64,000 bases of DNA. It comes from Halorubrum rutilum. GTDB lineage: Archaea > Halobacteriota > Halobacteria > Halobacteriales > Haloferacaceae. A program made the position numbers and the translations under genes. This document shows, one piece after another, positions 56,691-64,000 of the stretch. How positions within the stretch are numbered: position 1 is the first letter of the stretch; the number at the start of each line of letters is the position of its first letter. Below the pieces are notes generated by a model. That model was not told the origin of the DNA, made no database searches, and saw only the letters and a program-made list of their open reading frames with translations. The stretch covers positions 532,934 through 596,933 of the forward strand of contig NZ_JANHDN010000002.1 in NCBI RefSeq assembly GCF_024494565.1, in the 5' to 3' direction.

Positions 56691-57986
56691 ATGAGTTGGC
56701 ACGCCGTCGACGCGCTCGACGACGCGGTCGACGCCACGCGCCGGTTCCTGTTCCCGTTCAGCCTCGTCCGCTGGGCGAAGCTCGCCCTCCTCGTGCTCCT
56801 GATGGGCGGTGGCGGCGGCGCGAGCGCGAACGCGACCGTCTCCCTCGCCTCCGACGCTGGCGTGACGCCGCCGGAAGGAGTCGAGCCCGATCCCGCCTTC
56901 GGTGTCGGCTCGGGATCCGTGGGTAGCGACGGGGGAACGATACCGCCCGACGCGGTCACGGGAGCGGTCGCGGAAGCGGTCGATCCGATCGCGCTCGCGG
57001 TCGCCGCCGGTGCGGTCGCCCTCCTGATCGTCGCGGTCTCGGTGGCGTCGCTGTCGCTGCGACTGGTCTTCTACGACGCGCTCCAGACGAATCGGGTCCG
57101 GATCTGGCGGCCGTTCCTCGGGCGCCTGCGCCAGTCGCTCGGCCTGTTCCTGTTCACCGCGGTACTGAGCGCCGCGGCGGCGGCGCCCGTCGCGCTCGGG
57201 GTCCTCGTCGCGGTCGCCGCGGACGACCCGACCGGATTGGCGCCGGTCGACTCGCTCGCCGGGACGCTGGGCTCGCTCTCCGTCGGGCCGCTCGTCGCGC
57301 TCGGCCTCGCCGGGGCGGCGCTCGTCGCGGTCGCCGCGCTCGCGCTCCGCTTCACCTACGAGTTCGTCGTGCCGACGATGATCGCTCGAGAGACCGGCGT
57401 GCTCGGGGGATGGCGGCGGGTCTGGACCGTGCTGCGCGCCGAGTGGGCGGAGGTGCTGGTGTACCTCGTCGCCCACGTCGTCGTCGCACTGGGACTGTCG
57501 GTCGTCGAGGGGGTCGCGCTCGCGTTCGCCCTCGCGCTGGTGGCCGCGGTCGGCGGTCTCGCGCTCCTCCTCGTCGCGGCCGCGCTGGGCGGGCTCGGTG
57601 CGCTGCTCGGCACCGCGGCCGGAGCGGCGGCGGTCGCGCTGGTGGCGCTCGCGGGGGTCGCCGTTCTGCTGGCCTTGGTGCTGCCCGTGCAGGTGATCAC
57701 GCGTTCGTACCGGATCGCCTACGAGGTCTCGACGCTCGGCGGACTGGACCGGGACCTCGCCCCGCTCCACCCCGACCTCGACTCCGGGGGACGCGGATCG
57801 TCGAAACCGCGCGCCTCGGGATCGAGTGACCCGGAGTCGGATAACCCGGAGTCAGGTGGCTTGGGATCGGGCGGTTCGGCGTCGGATAGTTCGGAGTTTG
57901 GCGGTTCGGAGTCAGATAGTTCTGAGTCTAGCGGTTCGGCGTCGGATAGTTCGAAATCGGACACCGGCGAGCCGGGCGACTGCTGA
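56691..57986 (+). CDS. DUF7544-like haloarchaeal membrane protein with Ser/Asp tail
   Basis: 431 residues; the TTATATATG box at 56659-56667 precedes the ATG by 27-30 bases. Opening AVDALDDAVDATRRFLFPFSLVRWAKLALLVLLMGGGG is the family signature. About six TM segments, including ALAVAAGAVALLIVAVSVASLSLRLVFYDAL and VVGGLALLLVAAALGGLGALLG-type helices. The last 75 residues are Ser/Glu/Asp/Gly repeats (GGSESDSSES) from short tandem DNA units. Function unknown. Confidence 0.88.
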   Translation: MSWHAVDALDDAVDATRRFLFPFSLVRWAKLALLVLLMGGGGGASANATVSLASDAGVTPPEGVEPDPAFGVGSGSVGSDGGTIPPDAVTGAVAEAVDPIALAVAAGAVALLIVAVSVASLSLRLVFYDALQTNRVRIWRPFLGRLRQSLGLFLFTAVLSAAAAAPVALGVLVAVAADDPTGLAPVDSLAGTLGSLSVGPLVALGLAGAALVAVAALALRFTYEFVVPTMIARETGVLGGWRRVWTVLRAEWAEVLVYLVAHVVVALGLSVVEGVALAFALALVAAVGGLALLLVAAALGGLGALLGTAAGAAAVALVALAGVAVLLALVLPVQVITRSYRIAYEVSTLGGLDRDLAPLHPDLDSGGRGSSKPRASGSSDPESDNPESGGLGSGGSASDSSEFGGSESDSSESSGSASDSSKSDTGEPGDC

Positions 57987-58160
57987 GCCGCTATCCGTGG
58001 CGCCTCTCCGACCGCCGACTCGGTGCGTCGGCGTCGACTGTCGTATTTTACTCGTGGCCGTCGGGCGAACGTCCGGTTTCGACCGCGAAACGTCGAACGT
58101 CGAACAACGCATTCGACGGGTTCACATACCTTTTTACTCCGTTCGTGAATGGAGGTGCAC

Positions 58161-60413
58161 ATGGGACTGGATGACGACGCGCGGGAATACCACCGAGAGG
58201 AGCCGCCGGGGAAGATAGCCATCGAGACGACGAAGCCGACGAACACGCAGCGGGACCTCTCGCTGGCGTACTCGCCGGGCGTCGCGGCGCCCTGCCGCGA
58301 CATCGCCGCGGACCCGGAATCCGTCTTCGAGTACACCGCGAAGGGGAACCTCGTCGCGGTCGTCTCGAACGGCTCGGCGGTCCTCGGGCTCGGCGACATC
58401 GGGGCCTCGGCGTCGAAGCCGGTGATGGAGGGGAAGGGCGTGCTGTTCAAGCGCTTCGCCGACATCGATGTCTTCGACATCGAGCTCGACATCGACTCGG
58501 TCGACCCGTTCTGCGAGGCGGTCACGGCGATGGAGCCGACCTTCGGCGGCGTGAACTTGGAGGACATCAAGGCCCCCGAGTGCTTCGAGATCGAGGAGCG
58601 CCTCCGCGACGAGATGGACGTCCCCGTGTTCCACGACGACCAGCACGGCACCGCGATCATCTCCGGCGCGGCGCTGATGAACGCGGTCGAGATCTCCGGG
58701 AAGGACCTCTCCGAGATTGAGATCGTCTTCTCCGGCGCGGGCGCGTCCGCGATCGCGACCGCCCGGTTCTACGTCTCGCTCGGCGCGCGCAAGGAGAACA
58801 TCACGATGTGCGACTCCTCCGGGATCATCACCGAAGAGCGCGTCGCGAACGGCGAGGTCAACGAGTACAAGAGCCAGTTCGCCAGCGACGTGGCCGGCGG
58901 CGACCTGACGGACGCGATGGCGGGCGCCGACGTCTTCGTCGGCCTCTCCGTCGGCGGGATCGTCTCGCAGGGGATGGTGCGGTCGATGGCCGCCGACCCG
59001 ATCATCTTCGCGATGGCGAACCCGGACCCCGAGATCACCTACGAGGACGCGAAGGACGCCCGCGACGACACGGTGATCATGGCGACGGGCCGGTCGGACT
59101 ACCCGAACATGGTGAACAACGTCCTCGGGTTCCCGTTCCTCTTCCGGGGCGCGCTCGACGTTCGCGCGACGGAGATCAACGAGGAGATGAAGCGGGCCGC
59201 CGCCGAGGCGCTCGCCGAGCTGGCGCGCAAGGACGTCCCCGACGCCGTGGTGAAGGCGTACGGCGACGACCCGCTCCAGTTCGGCCCGGACTACGTGATT
59301 CCGAAGCCGCTCGACCCGCGCGTCCTCTTCGAGGTCGCGCCGAGCGTCGCGGAGGCGGCGATGGAGTCCGGCGCCGCGCGGACGGAGATCGACCTCGACC
59401 GGTACCGCGAGGAGCTCGAAGCGCGGCTCGGGAAGTCCCGCGAGATGATGCGCGTCGTCCTGAACAAGGCGAAGAGCGATCCGAAGCGCATCGCCTTGGC
59501 CGAGGGAACGGACGAGAAGATGATCCGCGCGGCCTACCAGCTCTCGGAGCAGGGCATCGCGGACCCCGTGCTGCTCGGCGACGCCGACGAGATCGGTCGG
59601 ACGGCCGACCGGCTGGGACTCTCGTTCCAGCCGGAGATCGTCGACCCGGAGCACCGCGACGTGTCGGCGTACGGGGACCGGCTCCACGAGCTCCGAAAGC
59701 GGAAGGGGATCACCCGCCGCGAGGCGAACGAGCTGGTCCGACGCGACACGAACTACCTCGGGAGCGTCATGGTGAAGTCGGGGGACGTGGACGCCATGCT
59801 CACCGGACTGACGCACCACTACCCGTCGGCGCTCCGACCGCCGCTTCAGGTGATCGGGTCCGACGACGACACCGACACGATCGCCGGGGTGTACATGCTC
59901 ACGTTCAAGAATCGGGTGATCTTCTGTGCCGATACCACCGTGAACCAGGACCCGGACGCGGAGACGCTGGCCGAGGTCACCCGCCACACCGCGGAGCTCG
60001 CCCGGCGGTTCAACGTCGAGCCGCGCGCGGCGATGCTGTCGTACTCCAACTTCGGAAGCGTCGACAACGAGGGGACACAGAAGCCCCGAGAGGCCGTCGA
60101 CATCCTCCACGGCGACGACGCGGTCGACTTCCCCGTCGACGGGGAGATGCAGGCCGACACCGCCGTCGTCGACGACATCCTCAACGGAACATACGAGTTC
60201 TCGGAGCTGAACGAGGCCGCGAACGTGCTCGTCTTCCCGAACCTCGAAGCGGGCAATATCGGGTACAAACTCCTGCAACGCCTCGGCGGTGCGGAGGCCA
60301 TCGGTCCGATGCTGGTCGGCATGGACCAACCCGTCCACGTCCTCCAGCGCGGGGACGAGGTGAAAGACATCGTCAACCTGGCGAGCGTGGCGGTCGTCGA
60401 CGCCCAGGAGTAG
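58161..60413 (+). CDS. maeB: NADP-dependent malic enzyme with phosphotransacetylase-like C-terminal domain
   Basis: 750 residues from the ATG at 58161; another ATG at 58149 is possible, but the CCTTTTTAC box near 58133 sets the transcript start at about 58160. N-terminal malic domain: PTNTQRDLSLAYSPGVAAPC, KDI-like LGLGDIGASASKPVMEGKGVLFKRFADID, HDDQHGTAIISGAALMNAVEI, then NADP Rossmann VFSGAGASAIATARFYVS. From about residue 430 the C-terminal domain is phosphate-acetyltransferase-like (ALAEGTDEKMIRAAYQL, NELVRRDTNYLGSVMV). It makes pyruvate and NADPH from malate; the PTA domain is usually regulatory. Confidence 0.95.
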   Translation: MGLDDDAREYHREEPPGKIAIETTKPTNTQRDLSLAYSPGVAAPCRDIAADPESVFEYTAKGNLVAVVSNGSAVLGLGDIGASASKPVMEGKGVLFKRFADIDVFDIELDIDSVDPFCEAVTAMEPTFGGVNLEDIKAPECFEIEERLRDEMDVPVFHDDQHGTAIISGAALMNAVEISGKDLSEIEIVFSGAGASAIATARFYVSLGARKENITMCDSSGIITEERVANGEVNEYKSQFASDVAGGDLTDAMAGADVFVGLSVGGIVSQGMVRSMAADPIIFAMANPDPEITYEDAKDARDDTVIMATGRSDYPNMVNNVLGFPFLFRGALDVRATEINEEMKRAAAEALAELARKDVPDAVVKAYGDDPLQFGPDYVIPKPLDPRVLFEVAPSVAEAAMESGAARTEIDLDRYREELEARLGKSREMMRVVLNKAKSDPKRIALAEGTDEKMIRAAYQLSEQGIADPVLLGDADEIGRTADRLGLSFQPEIVDPEHRDVSAYGDRLHELRKRKGITRREANELVRRDTNYLGSVMVKSGDVDAMLTGLTHHYPSALRPPLQVIGSDDDTDTIAGVYMLTFKNRVIFCADTTVNQDPDAETLAEVTRHTAELARRFNVEPRAAMLSYSNFGSVDNEGTQKPREAVDILHGDDAVDFPVDGEMQADTAVVDDILNGTYEFSELNEAANVLVFPNLEAGNIGYKLLQRLGGAEAIGPMLVGMDQPVHVLQRGDEVKDIVNLASVAVVDAQE

Positions 60414-60580
60414 CGGTCACCGACCGACCGATTTTCTGAGCGGAATCGTTTCGTCGGACGCCCTCTGTCCTTCGCTTTCGTTTCTCGTCTCACTCTCGTT
60501 TCCTGTCTCGTCTCACTCCGCGTTCACTCCGCGCTCACTCCAGACTCACTCCGGAGGCTATCGCGTTGAGGGTGGAGTGA

Positions 60581-60600
60581 CACACCGGGTTTCCGGTGAA
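60581..60600 (+). repeat. Origin recognition box copy 1
   Basis: CACACCGGGTTTCCGGTGAA, followed by ACGGGG, a short G-run as seen beside haloarchaeal ORBs. Same orientation as copy 2. Confidence 0.85.
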
Positions 60601-60775
60601 ACGGGGACGTGTGGTGGCTGCGGTCGTGAGGTGGGGTGGTTCTTTGTCAGACCCATCGAAAATTCCGCACCGAGAAATCTAAAACTACCGAGAGCTTCCT
60701 TCGACCGTCTCATCTGATCCCCGCTGATTCGATAAAGAATTATAAACTAGTTTTGAGTACACTCTATTGACTCCA

Positions 60776-60817
60776 ATAGTCGAGATATTTCTCTCGATAG
60801 TCGAGAGATTTTCATCG
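60776..60817 (+). repeat. 21-bp direct repeat inside the AT-rich candidate unwinding element
   Basis: ATAGTCGAGATATTTCTCTC plus G (60776-60796) is followed at once by ATAGTCGAGAGATTTTCATC plus G (60797-60817). It lies in the most A/T-rich part of the origin, which begins near GAATTATAAACTAG at 60737. Confidence 0.85.
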
Positions 60818-60908
60818 GAAAGATACCAGAGGCTCCGACACTCTGTCGCCGAGTGTTTCGTTTTTCGACCGCATGAAGGCGTATTCAGCCACGAGAAGTC
60901 ATGCGACG

Positions 60909-60928
60909 GACACCGGGTTTCCGGTGAA
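60909..60928 (+). repeat. Origin recognition box copy 2
   Basis: GACACCGGGTTTCCGGTGAA, same strand as copy 1 and opposite to copies 3 and 4. Lies on the right side of the AT-rich element. Confidence 0.85.
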
Positions 60929-61036
60929 TACGAATGGCGTGGTGGTGTCGATCTCGTCGCGATGGCATTACTTATTCAACGTCGCCCTTTTGCATGCAGT
61001 CTTACCGGCTTCCACAGAATCCATCTCCACGGGATA

Positions 61037-61180
61037 CCACCTTCACAGAACATCACCTCCACGCAACACCACCTTCACAGAACATCACCTCCACGCAACA
61101 CCACCTTCACAGAACACCACCTCCACGCAACACCACCTTCACAGAACACCACCTCCACGAAACACCATCCCCACGAAACA
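61037..61180 (+). repeat. 32-bp tandem repeats in the origin
   Basis: Four 32-bp units at 61037-61068, 61069-61100, 61101-61132 and 61133-61164, then a half unit to 61180. Each consists of two related 16-mers (CCACCTTCACAGAACA and TCACCTCCACGCAACA). Strand-biased: almost no G on the plus strand. No spacers between units, so not CRISPR. Confidence 0.93.
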
Positions 61181-61200
61181 CCATCCACCCCACCGACCCC

Positions 61201-61222
61201 GTTTCACCGGAAACCCGGTGTG
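61201..61222 (-). repeat. Origin recognition box copy 3
   Basis: TTTCACCGGAAACCCGGTGT, inverted relative to copies 1 and 2, directly to the right of the 32-bp array. Confidence 0.85.
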
Positions 61223-61266
61223 TGTCTCAACTCTCCCAACTCACCACACGCTCGAAACGGAACGCA

Positions 61267-61287
61267 TTTCACCGGAAACCCGGTGTC
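61267..61287 (-). repeat. Origin recognition box copy 4, next to the orc1 start
   Basis: TTTCACCGGAAACCCGGTGT begins near 61267 and ends about 7 bases before the orc1 ATG, overlapping where a leaderless promoter would be. Likely an autoregulatory Orc1 site as well as an origin element. Confidence 0.8.
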
Positions 61288-61293
61288 GATCCC

Positions 61294-62496
61294 ATGAACG
61301 CAGCGGACGACCTCTTCACTCGGAAGGACCCGATATTCGCGAACAAGGAGCTCCTCGAGATCAGTCACCTCCCCGGCGAAGGTCGGATCGTCGGTCGGGA
61401 CGATGAGATCGCCGACCTCGCGAACGCGGTCAACCCGGCCATCTTCGGGCAGAGTCCGAGCAACGTCCTCATCTACGGGAAGACGGGCACCGGGAAGTCG
61501 CTCTGCGCGAAGTACGTCTCGAAGCGACTCGTCTCGACCGCCGGCGAGGAGGGCGTCAACGCCACCTTCGCGTACGTCGACTGCGCGCAGGACACGACCG
61601 AGACGCAGGCCGTCCAGACGATCGCCGACGGCGTGAACGACCCCGACGCGACCGGGATCAACGTCCCCGACAAGGGGCTCTCGACCTCGACGTACTACAA
61701 GCGGCTCTGGCGCATCCTCGACCAGCGGTACGACGTCGTCCTCGTCATCCTCGACGAGATCGACAAGCTCGACGACGACGCGATCCTGATGCAGCTCTCC
61801 CGGGCGGGCGAGGCCGGGAAGATCACGGACTGCAAGCTCGGCGTCGTCGGCATCAGCAACAAGATCCAGTACAAAGACCGGATGGACGAGCGGGTCAAGT
61901 CGAGCCTCTGCGAGCGCGAATTCGTGTTCCCGCCGTACGACGCGAACCAGCTCCGAGAGATCATGCAGGCGCGGGCGGACGCGTTCCACGACGACGTCCT
62001 CGATCCGTCTACGATTCCGCGTGCCGCGGCGCTCGCAGCGCGCGAGCACGGGGACGCGCGGAAGGCGATCGACATCCTCAGATACGCCGGCGAGATCGCG
62101 CAGGGCAACGACGAACCGACCGTTCGCGAGGAGTTCGTGACGCAGGCGCGCCAGCGCGCCGAGACGGATCGGTTCCGTGAACTCATCCGCGGATCGACGC
62201 CGCACTCCCGATACGTCCTGCAGGCGCTCGCGCTGCTGTCGCTCTCGAACGGACGCAAGGACGGCTTCCGGACCAGCCGCGTCTACGAGATCTACGAGAA
62301 CATCTGCCGGCAGGAGGGGTCGGACAGCCTCTCGCTCCGTCGCGTCCGAGACCTCCTCAAGGAGCACGCGTTCCTCGACATCATCGAACAGTCGAAACAC
62401 AGCGGCGGGAGCGCGGAGGGCAGCTACACGAAACATCAGCTGCTGGAGGACCCGAGCGTCGTCAAGGACGTACTGACGGGAGACAGCGCCGCGTAG
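61294..62496 (+). CDS. orc1: Orc1/Cdc6 replication initiator
   Basis: 400 residues from the ATG at 61294 (MNAADDLFTRKDPIFANKELLEI). AAA+ domain: IYGKTGTGKSLCAKYV (Walker A, about 60-75), LVILDEIDKLDDDAI (Walker B), GISNKIQYKDRMDERVKSSL (sensor 1 and initiator-specific region), HGDARKAIDILRYAGEIA (sensor 2 Arg). C-terminal winged helix about 300-385 (LQALALLSLSNGRKDGFRTSRVYEIYENICRQEG). Binds ORBs, opens the origin and loads MCM. Directly downstream of the origin with ORB 4 touching its start. Confidence 0.95.
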   Translation: MNAADDLFTRKDPIFANKELLEISHLPGEGRIVGRDDEIADLANAVNPAIFGQSPSNVLIYGKTGTGKSLCAKYVSKRLVSTAGEEGVNATFAYVDCAQDTTETQAVQTIADGVNDPDATGINVPDKGLSTSTYYKRLWRILDQRYDVVLVILDEIDKLDDDAILMQLSRAGEAGKITDCKLGVVGISNKIQYKDRMDERVKSSLCEREFVFPPYDANQLREIMQARADAFHDDVLDPSTIPRAAALAAREHGDARKAIDILRYAGEIAQGNDEPTVREEFVTQARQRAETDRFRELIRGSTPHSRYVLQALALLSLSNGRKDGFRTSRVYEIYENICRQEGSDSLSLRRVRDLLKEHAFLDIIEQSKHSGGSAEGSYTKHQLLEDPSVVKDVLTGDSAA

Positions 62497-62655
62497 CCGT
62501 TCCGCCACGACCGATTCCACGGTCGCTTCTCCCCTCCGGATACCCCGTACGGTCGAGTCCGCGCCGGCGCTTCGTCGACCGTCCGAGCGCTGCTGGTTCG
62601 ACGCCTCGCGACGGATCGAGCCGATACGATCGAGCCGGTACGACCGAGCGGACGC

Positions 62656-63216
62656 TCAGCCGAGCAGGCCGAGTCCCTCGATCCGCTCGACGATCTCCTC
62701 GACGGCCTCCTCGGCGTCGTCGGTGCGTTTCCCGCCGGTGATGACGATCTTCCCGCTGCCGAACAGGAGGATGACGACCTCCGGCTCGTCCATCCGGTAG
62801 ACGAGCCCGGGGAACTGCTCCGGCTCGTACTCGACGTCCTCCAGACCGAGGCCGATCGCGAGCGCGTTGAGATTGAGGTTGTGACCGAGATCGGCGCTCG
62901 ACACGATGTTCTGTACGGTTATCTCCGGATCTTCTTCGACCGGAATCTGGAGCCCGCGGAGCTTCTCGAAGATGATGCCGAGGGCCTCGTGCACGTCGTC
63001 GATGCTCTTCGCGCCCGTACAGACGATCTTCCCCGACCGGAAGATGAGCGCGGCCGCCTTCGGTTCCTGAGTCCGGTAGACGAGCCCGGGGAAGTTGTCC
63101 GGGTTGAAATCCGCGCCCGGGAGGTCCTCCGCGAGCGCTTCCAAGTCGAGCTCTTGGCCGATTCCGGTTGATGCAACGACGTTCTGAATCTCGATCGAAT
63201 CAGCAGGGTTCGTCAT
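62656..63216 (-). CDS. tbp: TATA-box binding protein
   Basis: 186 residues made of two direct repeats of the TBP saddle: IEIQNVVASTGIGQELDLEALAEDLPGADFNPDNFPGLVYRTQEPKAAALIFRSGKIVCTGAK and ITVQNIVSSADLGHNLNLNALAIGLGLEDVEYEPEQFPGLVYRMDEPEVVILLFGSGKIVITGGK (both split here in description). The F-P-G-L-V-Y-R and F-x-S-G-K-I-V motifs in each half contact TATA DNA. Acidic, as usual in halophiles. Binds the A/T boxes noted for other genes and recruits TFB and RNA polymerase. Haloarchaea often have several tbp genes. Confidence 0.97.
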   Translation of the reverse strand: MTNPADSIEIQNVVASTGIGQELDLEALAEDLPGADFNPDNFPGLVYRTQEPKAAALIFRSGKIVCTGAKSIDDVHEALGIIFEKLRGLQIPVEEDPEITVQNIVSSADLGHNLNLNALAIGLGLEDVEYEPEQFPGLVYRMDEPEVVILLFGSGKIVITGGKRTDDAEEAVEEIVERIEGLGLLG

Positions 63217-63221
63217 CGTTC

Positions 63222-63253
63222 GCTTTTATATGCGTCCCCCTCCCTTATAAACG
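63222..63253 (-). promoter_or_regulatory. tbp promoter region with two TATA-like boxes
   Basis: Reading on the minus strand, GTTTATAAGGG (about 63243-63253) is placed to start transcription a few bases before the tbp ATG; CATATAAAAGCG (about 63223-63234) is closer and less likely as a promoter for the same start. Tbp may act on its own gene. Confidence 0.55.
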
Positions 63254-63660
63254 CCCGTGGTATAAACGATCGCTCGCGACGCGTCCCCGTCGCCGCCACT
63301 CGCTCGCTCTCCGAGTCCCGAGTACGCGTGATCGAAACCTAGGATTGCCGATGGACGAGACCAGGGTCGCCGATGAACGAGACCCCCATTTCTGAGAGCA
63401 GACGCGACCGAAACGGGCTTCCTCTCGCTCTCACAGACCGGCCGCTGTGTGCACTCGCAAATCTACAGGTGCCCCCTCAGGAACCCCCGATGGTGCACTC
63501 AAATACCCGTGCGATCTATTGACAGAAGACAAATAAATCCCCGTAGATCGGCTCTGTCCGCTCGGGCGAGACCCCCGCCGCAGCGATCGCCGTGACGAGT
63601 CCCGGTCGCGCCCCGTCGTGACAATCGATCTCATTGAAATCGCATGACGTGGCGGTGATA
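63254..63660. other. Gene-free stretch between tbp and the rRNA promoters
   Basis: About 400 bp without a supported gene. Contains TGTGCACTC and GGTGCACTC repeats near 63452 and 63491 and an AT-rich box ACAAATAAATCC near 63528-63539 that might be an extra upstream promoter. No RNA gene recognised. Confidence 0.45.
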
Positions 63661-63661
63661 G

Positions 63662-63702
63662 TTCGACGGTGTTAAGTACAACCCGGGATTCGTGTTGAAT
63701 GC
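63662..63702 (+). promoter_or_regulatory. rRNA operon promoter P1
   Basis: TTCGACGGTGTTAAGTACAA followed about 20 bases later by TGCGAAGG. This matches the known haloarchaeal rRNA promoter pattern (TTCGACG, A/T-rich box, start at a TGCGAA-like site). Transcription start predicted near 63700-63702. Confidence 0.85.
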
Positions 63703-63757
63703 GAAGGTCCCCCGGCGCGGGGGACGACGGTCGGCCGCACCGCGCCCGGCCGAAGTG

Positions 63758-63800
63758 TTCCGACGTGCTTAAGTGTATAAGCGCGTTCGGTTGTAACGCG
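63758..63800 (+). promoter_or_regulatory. rRNA operon promoter P2
   Basis: TTCCGACGTGCTTAAGTGTA and a later AACGCGAAGAACG repeat the P1 plan about 95 bp downstream. Start predicted near 63797-63800. Tandem promoters are usual before haloarchaeal rRNA operons. Confidence 0.85.
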
Positions 63801-64000
63801 AAGAACGCACCCGCGAATTCGGGCCGTTCAACTCGGCCCGGTTTCGCAGAGTCGGTTCGTCCGACTCACCGATATGAGGATTTCGCCCCCTGCGCTCCGG
63901 CGTAAGCGGAAATCTGATGTGAGCCGTGGTCGTTCGGTGTCATCCAGGTCGCTGGCTGACCCGGACACCACATAGACCATGCAATGGTGTTTTGACTCAC
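63801..64000 (+). other. 5' leader of an rRNA operon (16S gene expected just past the window)
   Basis: After P2 the leader has a bulged hairpin GGTGT-CAT-CCAGGTC ... GACCCGG-ACACC (63936-63969), like the 16S processing stem. The last bases (TGGTGTTTTGACTCAC) are what commonly precedes the haloarchaeal 16S start. The 16S gene itself is not in view; this is inferred from promoters and structure. Confidence 0.75.

Larger units (their letters stand above)
60414..61293. other. Replication origin (oriC-type) upstream of orc1/cdc6
   Basis: 880 bp without a gene, directly before orc1. It contains four origin-recognition-box (ORB) copies of CACCGGGTTTCCGGTGAA or its complement, two in each orientation, an AT-rich candidate unwinding element (about 60725-60820), a 21-bp direct repeat inside it, and a 32-bp tandem array. 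ORB pairs flanking an AT-rich element next to orc1/cdc6 is the known plan of haloarchaeal origins. Pyrimidine-rich repeats (CACTCC-based, 60510-60555) follow the malic enzyme gene. Confidence 0.85.

Noticed and set aside
58134..60338. 734-codon open frame antisense to the malic enzyme
   Set aside because: A shadow ORF; the plus strand encodes a complete malic enzyme with all motifs.
61037..61180. Possible CRISPR array in the origin
   Set aside because: The units are directly adjacent with no unique spacers and no cas genes are present; it is a plain tandem repeat.

Overview
This 64 kb window comes from an extremely halophilic archaeon (class Halobacteria), most likely Halorubrum or a close relative. 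The genus is an inference. Evidence for a haloarchaeon: high GC with strong G/C third-position bias; acidic predicted proteins; a CDC48-type AAA ATPase, TATA-binding protein, Orc1/Cdc6, archaeal-type AspRS and a SAMP-type ubiquitin-like modifier; an intron-containing tRNA-Glu; many genes whose A/T-rich promoter box lies 25-30 bases before the start codon (leaderless mRNAs); and haloarchaeal-type tandem rRNA promoters at the right edge.

Layout. 0-9 kb: partial RarA-C-terminal-like gene, tRNA-Tyr with a duplicated 3' end downstream, membrane protein, NTF2-like protein, UspA, DJ-1/PfpI protein, carB and a Tat lipoprotein. 9-17.5 kb: small winged-helix protein, zinc-binding protein, CDC48 ATPase, larC, aspS and a two-gene secreted/lipoprotein unit. 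17.8-25.5 kb: VTT membrane protein, NAD kinase, a KaiC-like ATPase with a repeat-rich acidic N-terminus, membrane proteins, and a membrane-anchored winged-helix regulator with a partner, divergent from an anchored exported protein across a GTTTC/GAAAC array. 25.5-29.1 kb: accessory stretch with small membrane proteins, a lower-GC helix-hairpin-helix protein and a NagD-like phosphatase, ending at tRNA-Gly beside two partial copies of that tRNA. 29-41 kb: M28 peptidase, nadE, an HTH regulator, uspA-truA, cyclophilin, 2-hydroxyacid dehydrogenase, trans-sulfuration enzyme, tRNA-Glu, a PhoU-type regulator, a SAMP cluster and an FAH-family protein. 41-47.5 kb: an intergenic hairpin repeat, DUF418 protein, Gfo/Idh/MocA oxidoreductase, TPP enzyme and sugar isomerase. 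47.5-58 kb: XPB-like helicase, TrmB regulator, PAC2 protein with a C-terminal HbYX motif, MscS channel, MATE transporter and small zinc proteins. 58-64 kb: malic enzyme, a replication origin with four origin-recognition-box copies and a 32-bp tandem array, orc1/cdc6, tbp, and the promoters and leader of an rRNA operon whose 16S gene should begin just past the edge.

Functionally most of the window is housekeeping: pyrimidine/arginine precursor synthesis, NAD(P) synthesis, tRNA charging and modification, proteostasis, replication and transcription initiation. The most notable parts are the origin with its 32-bp array, the SAMP-type protein with one residue after its diglycine beside a partner that itself ends in diglycine, the PAC2/HbYX protein behind five 20-bp repeats, the KaiC protein with six 36-bp repeats, and tRNA 3'-end duplications at two tRNA genes that look like integration scars. 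I found no CRISPR array and no intact transposase.
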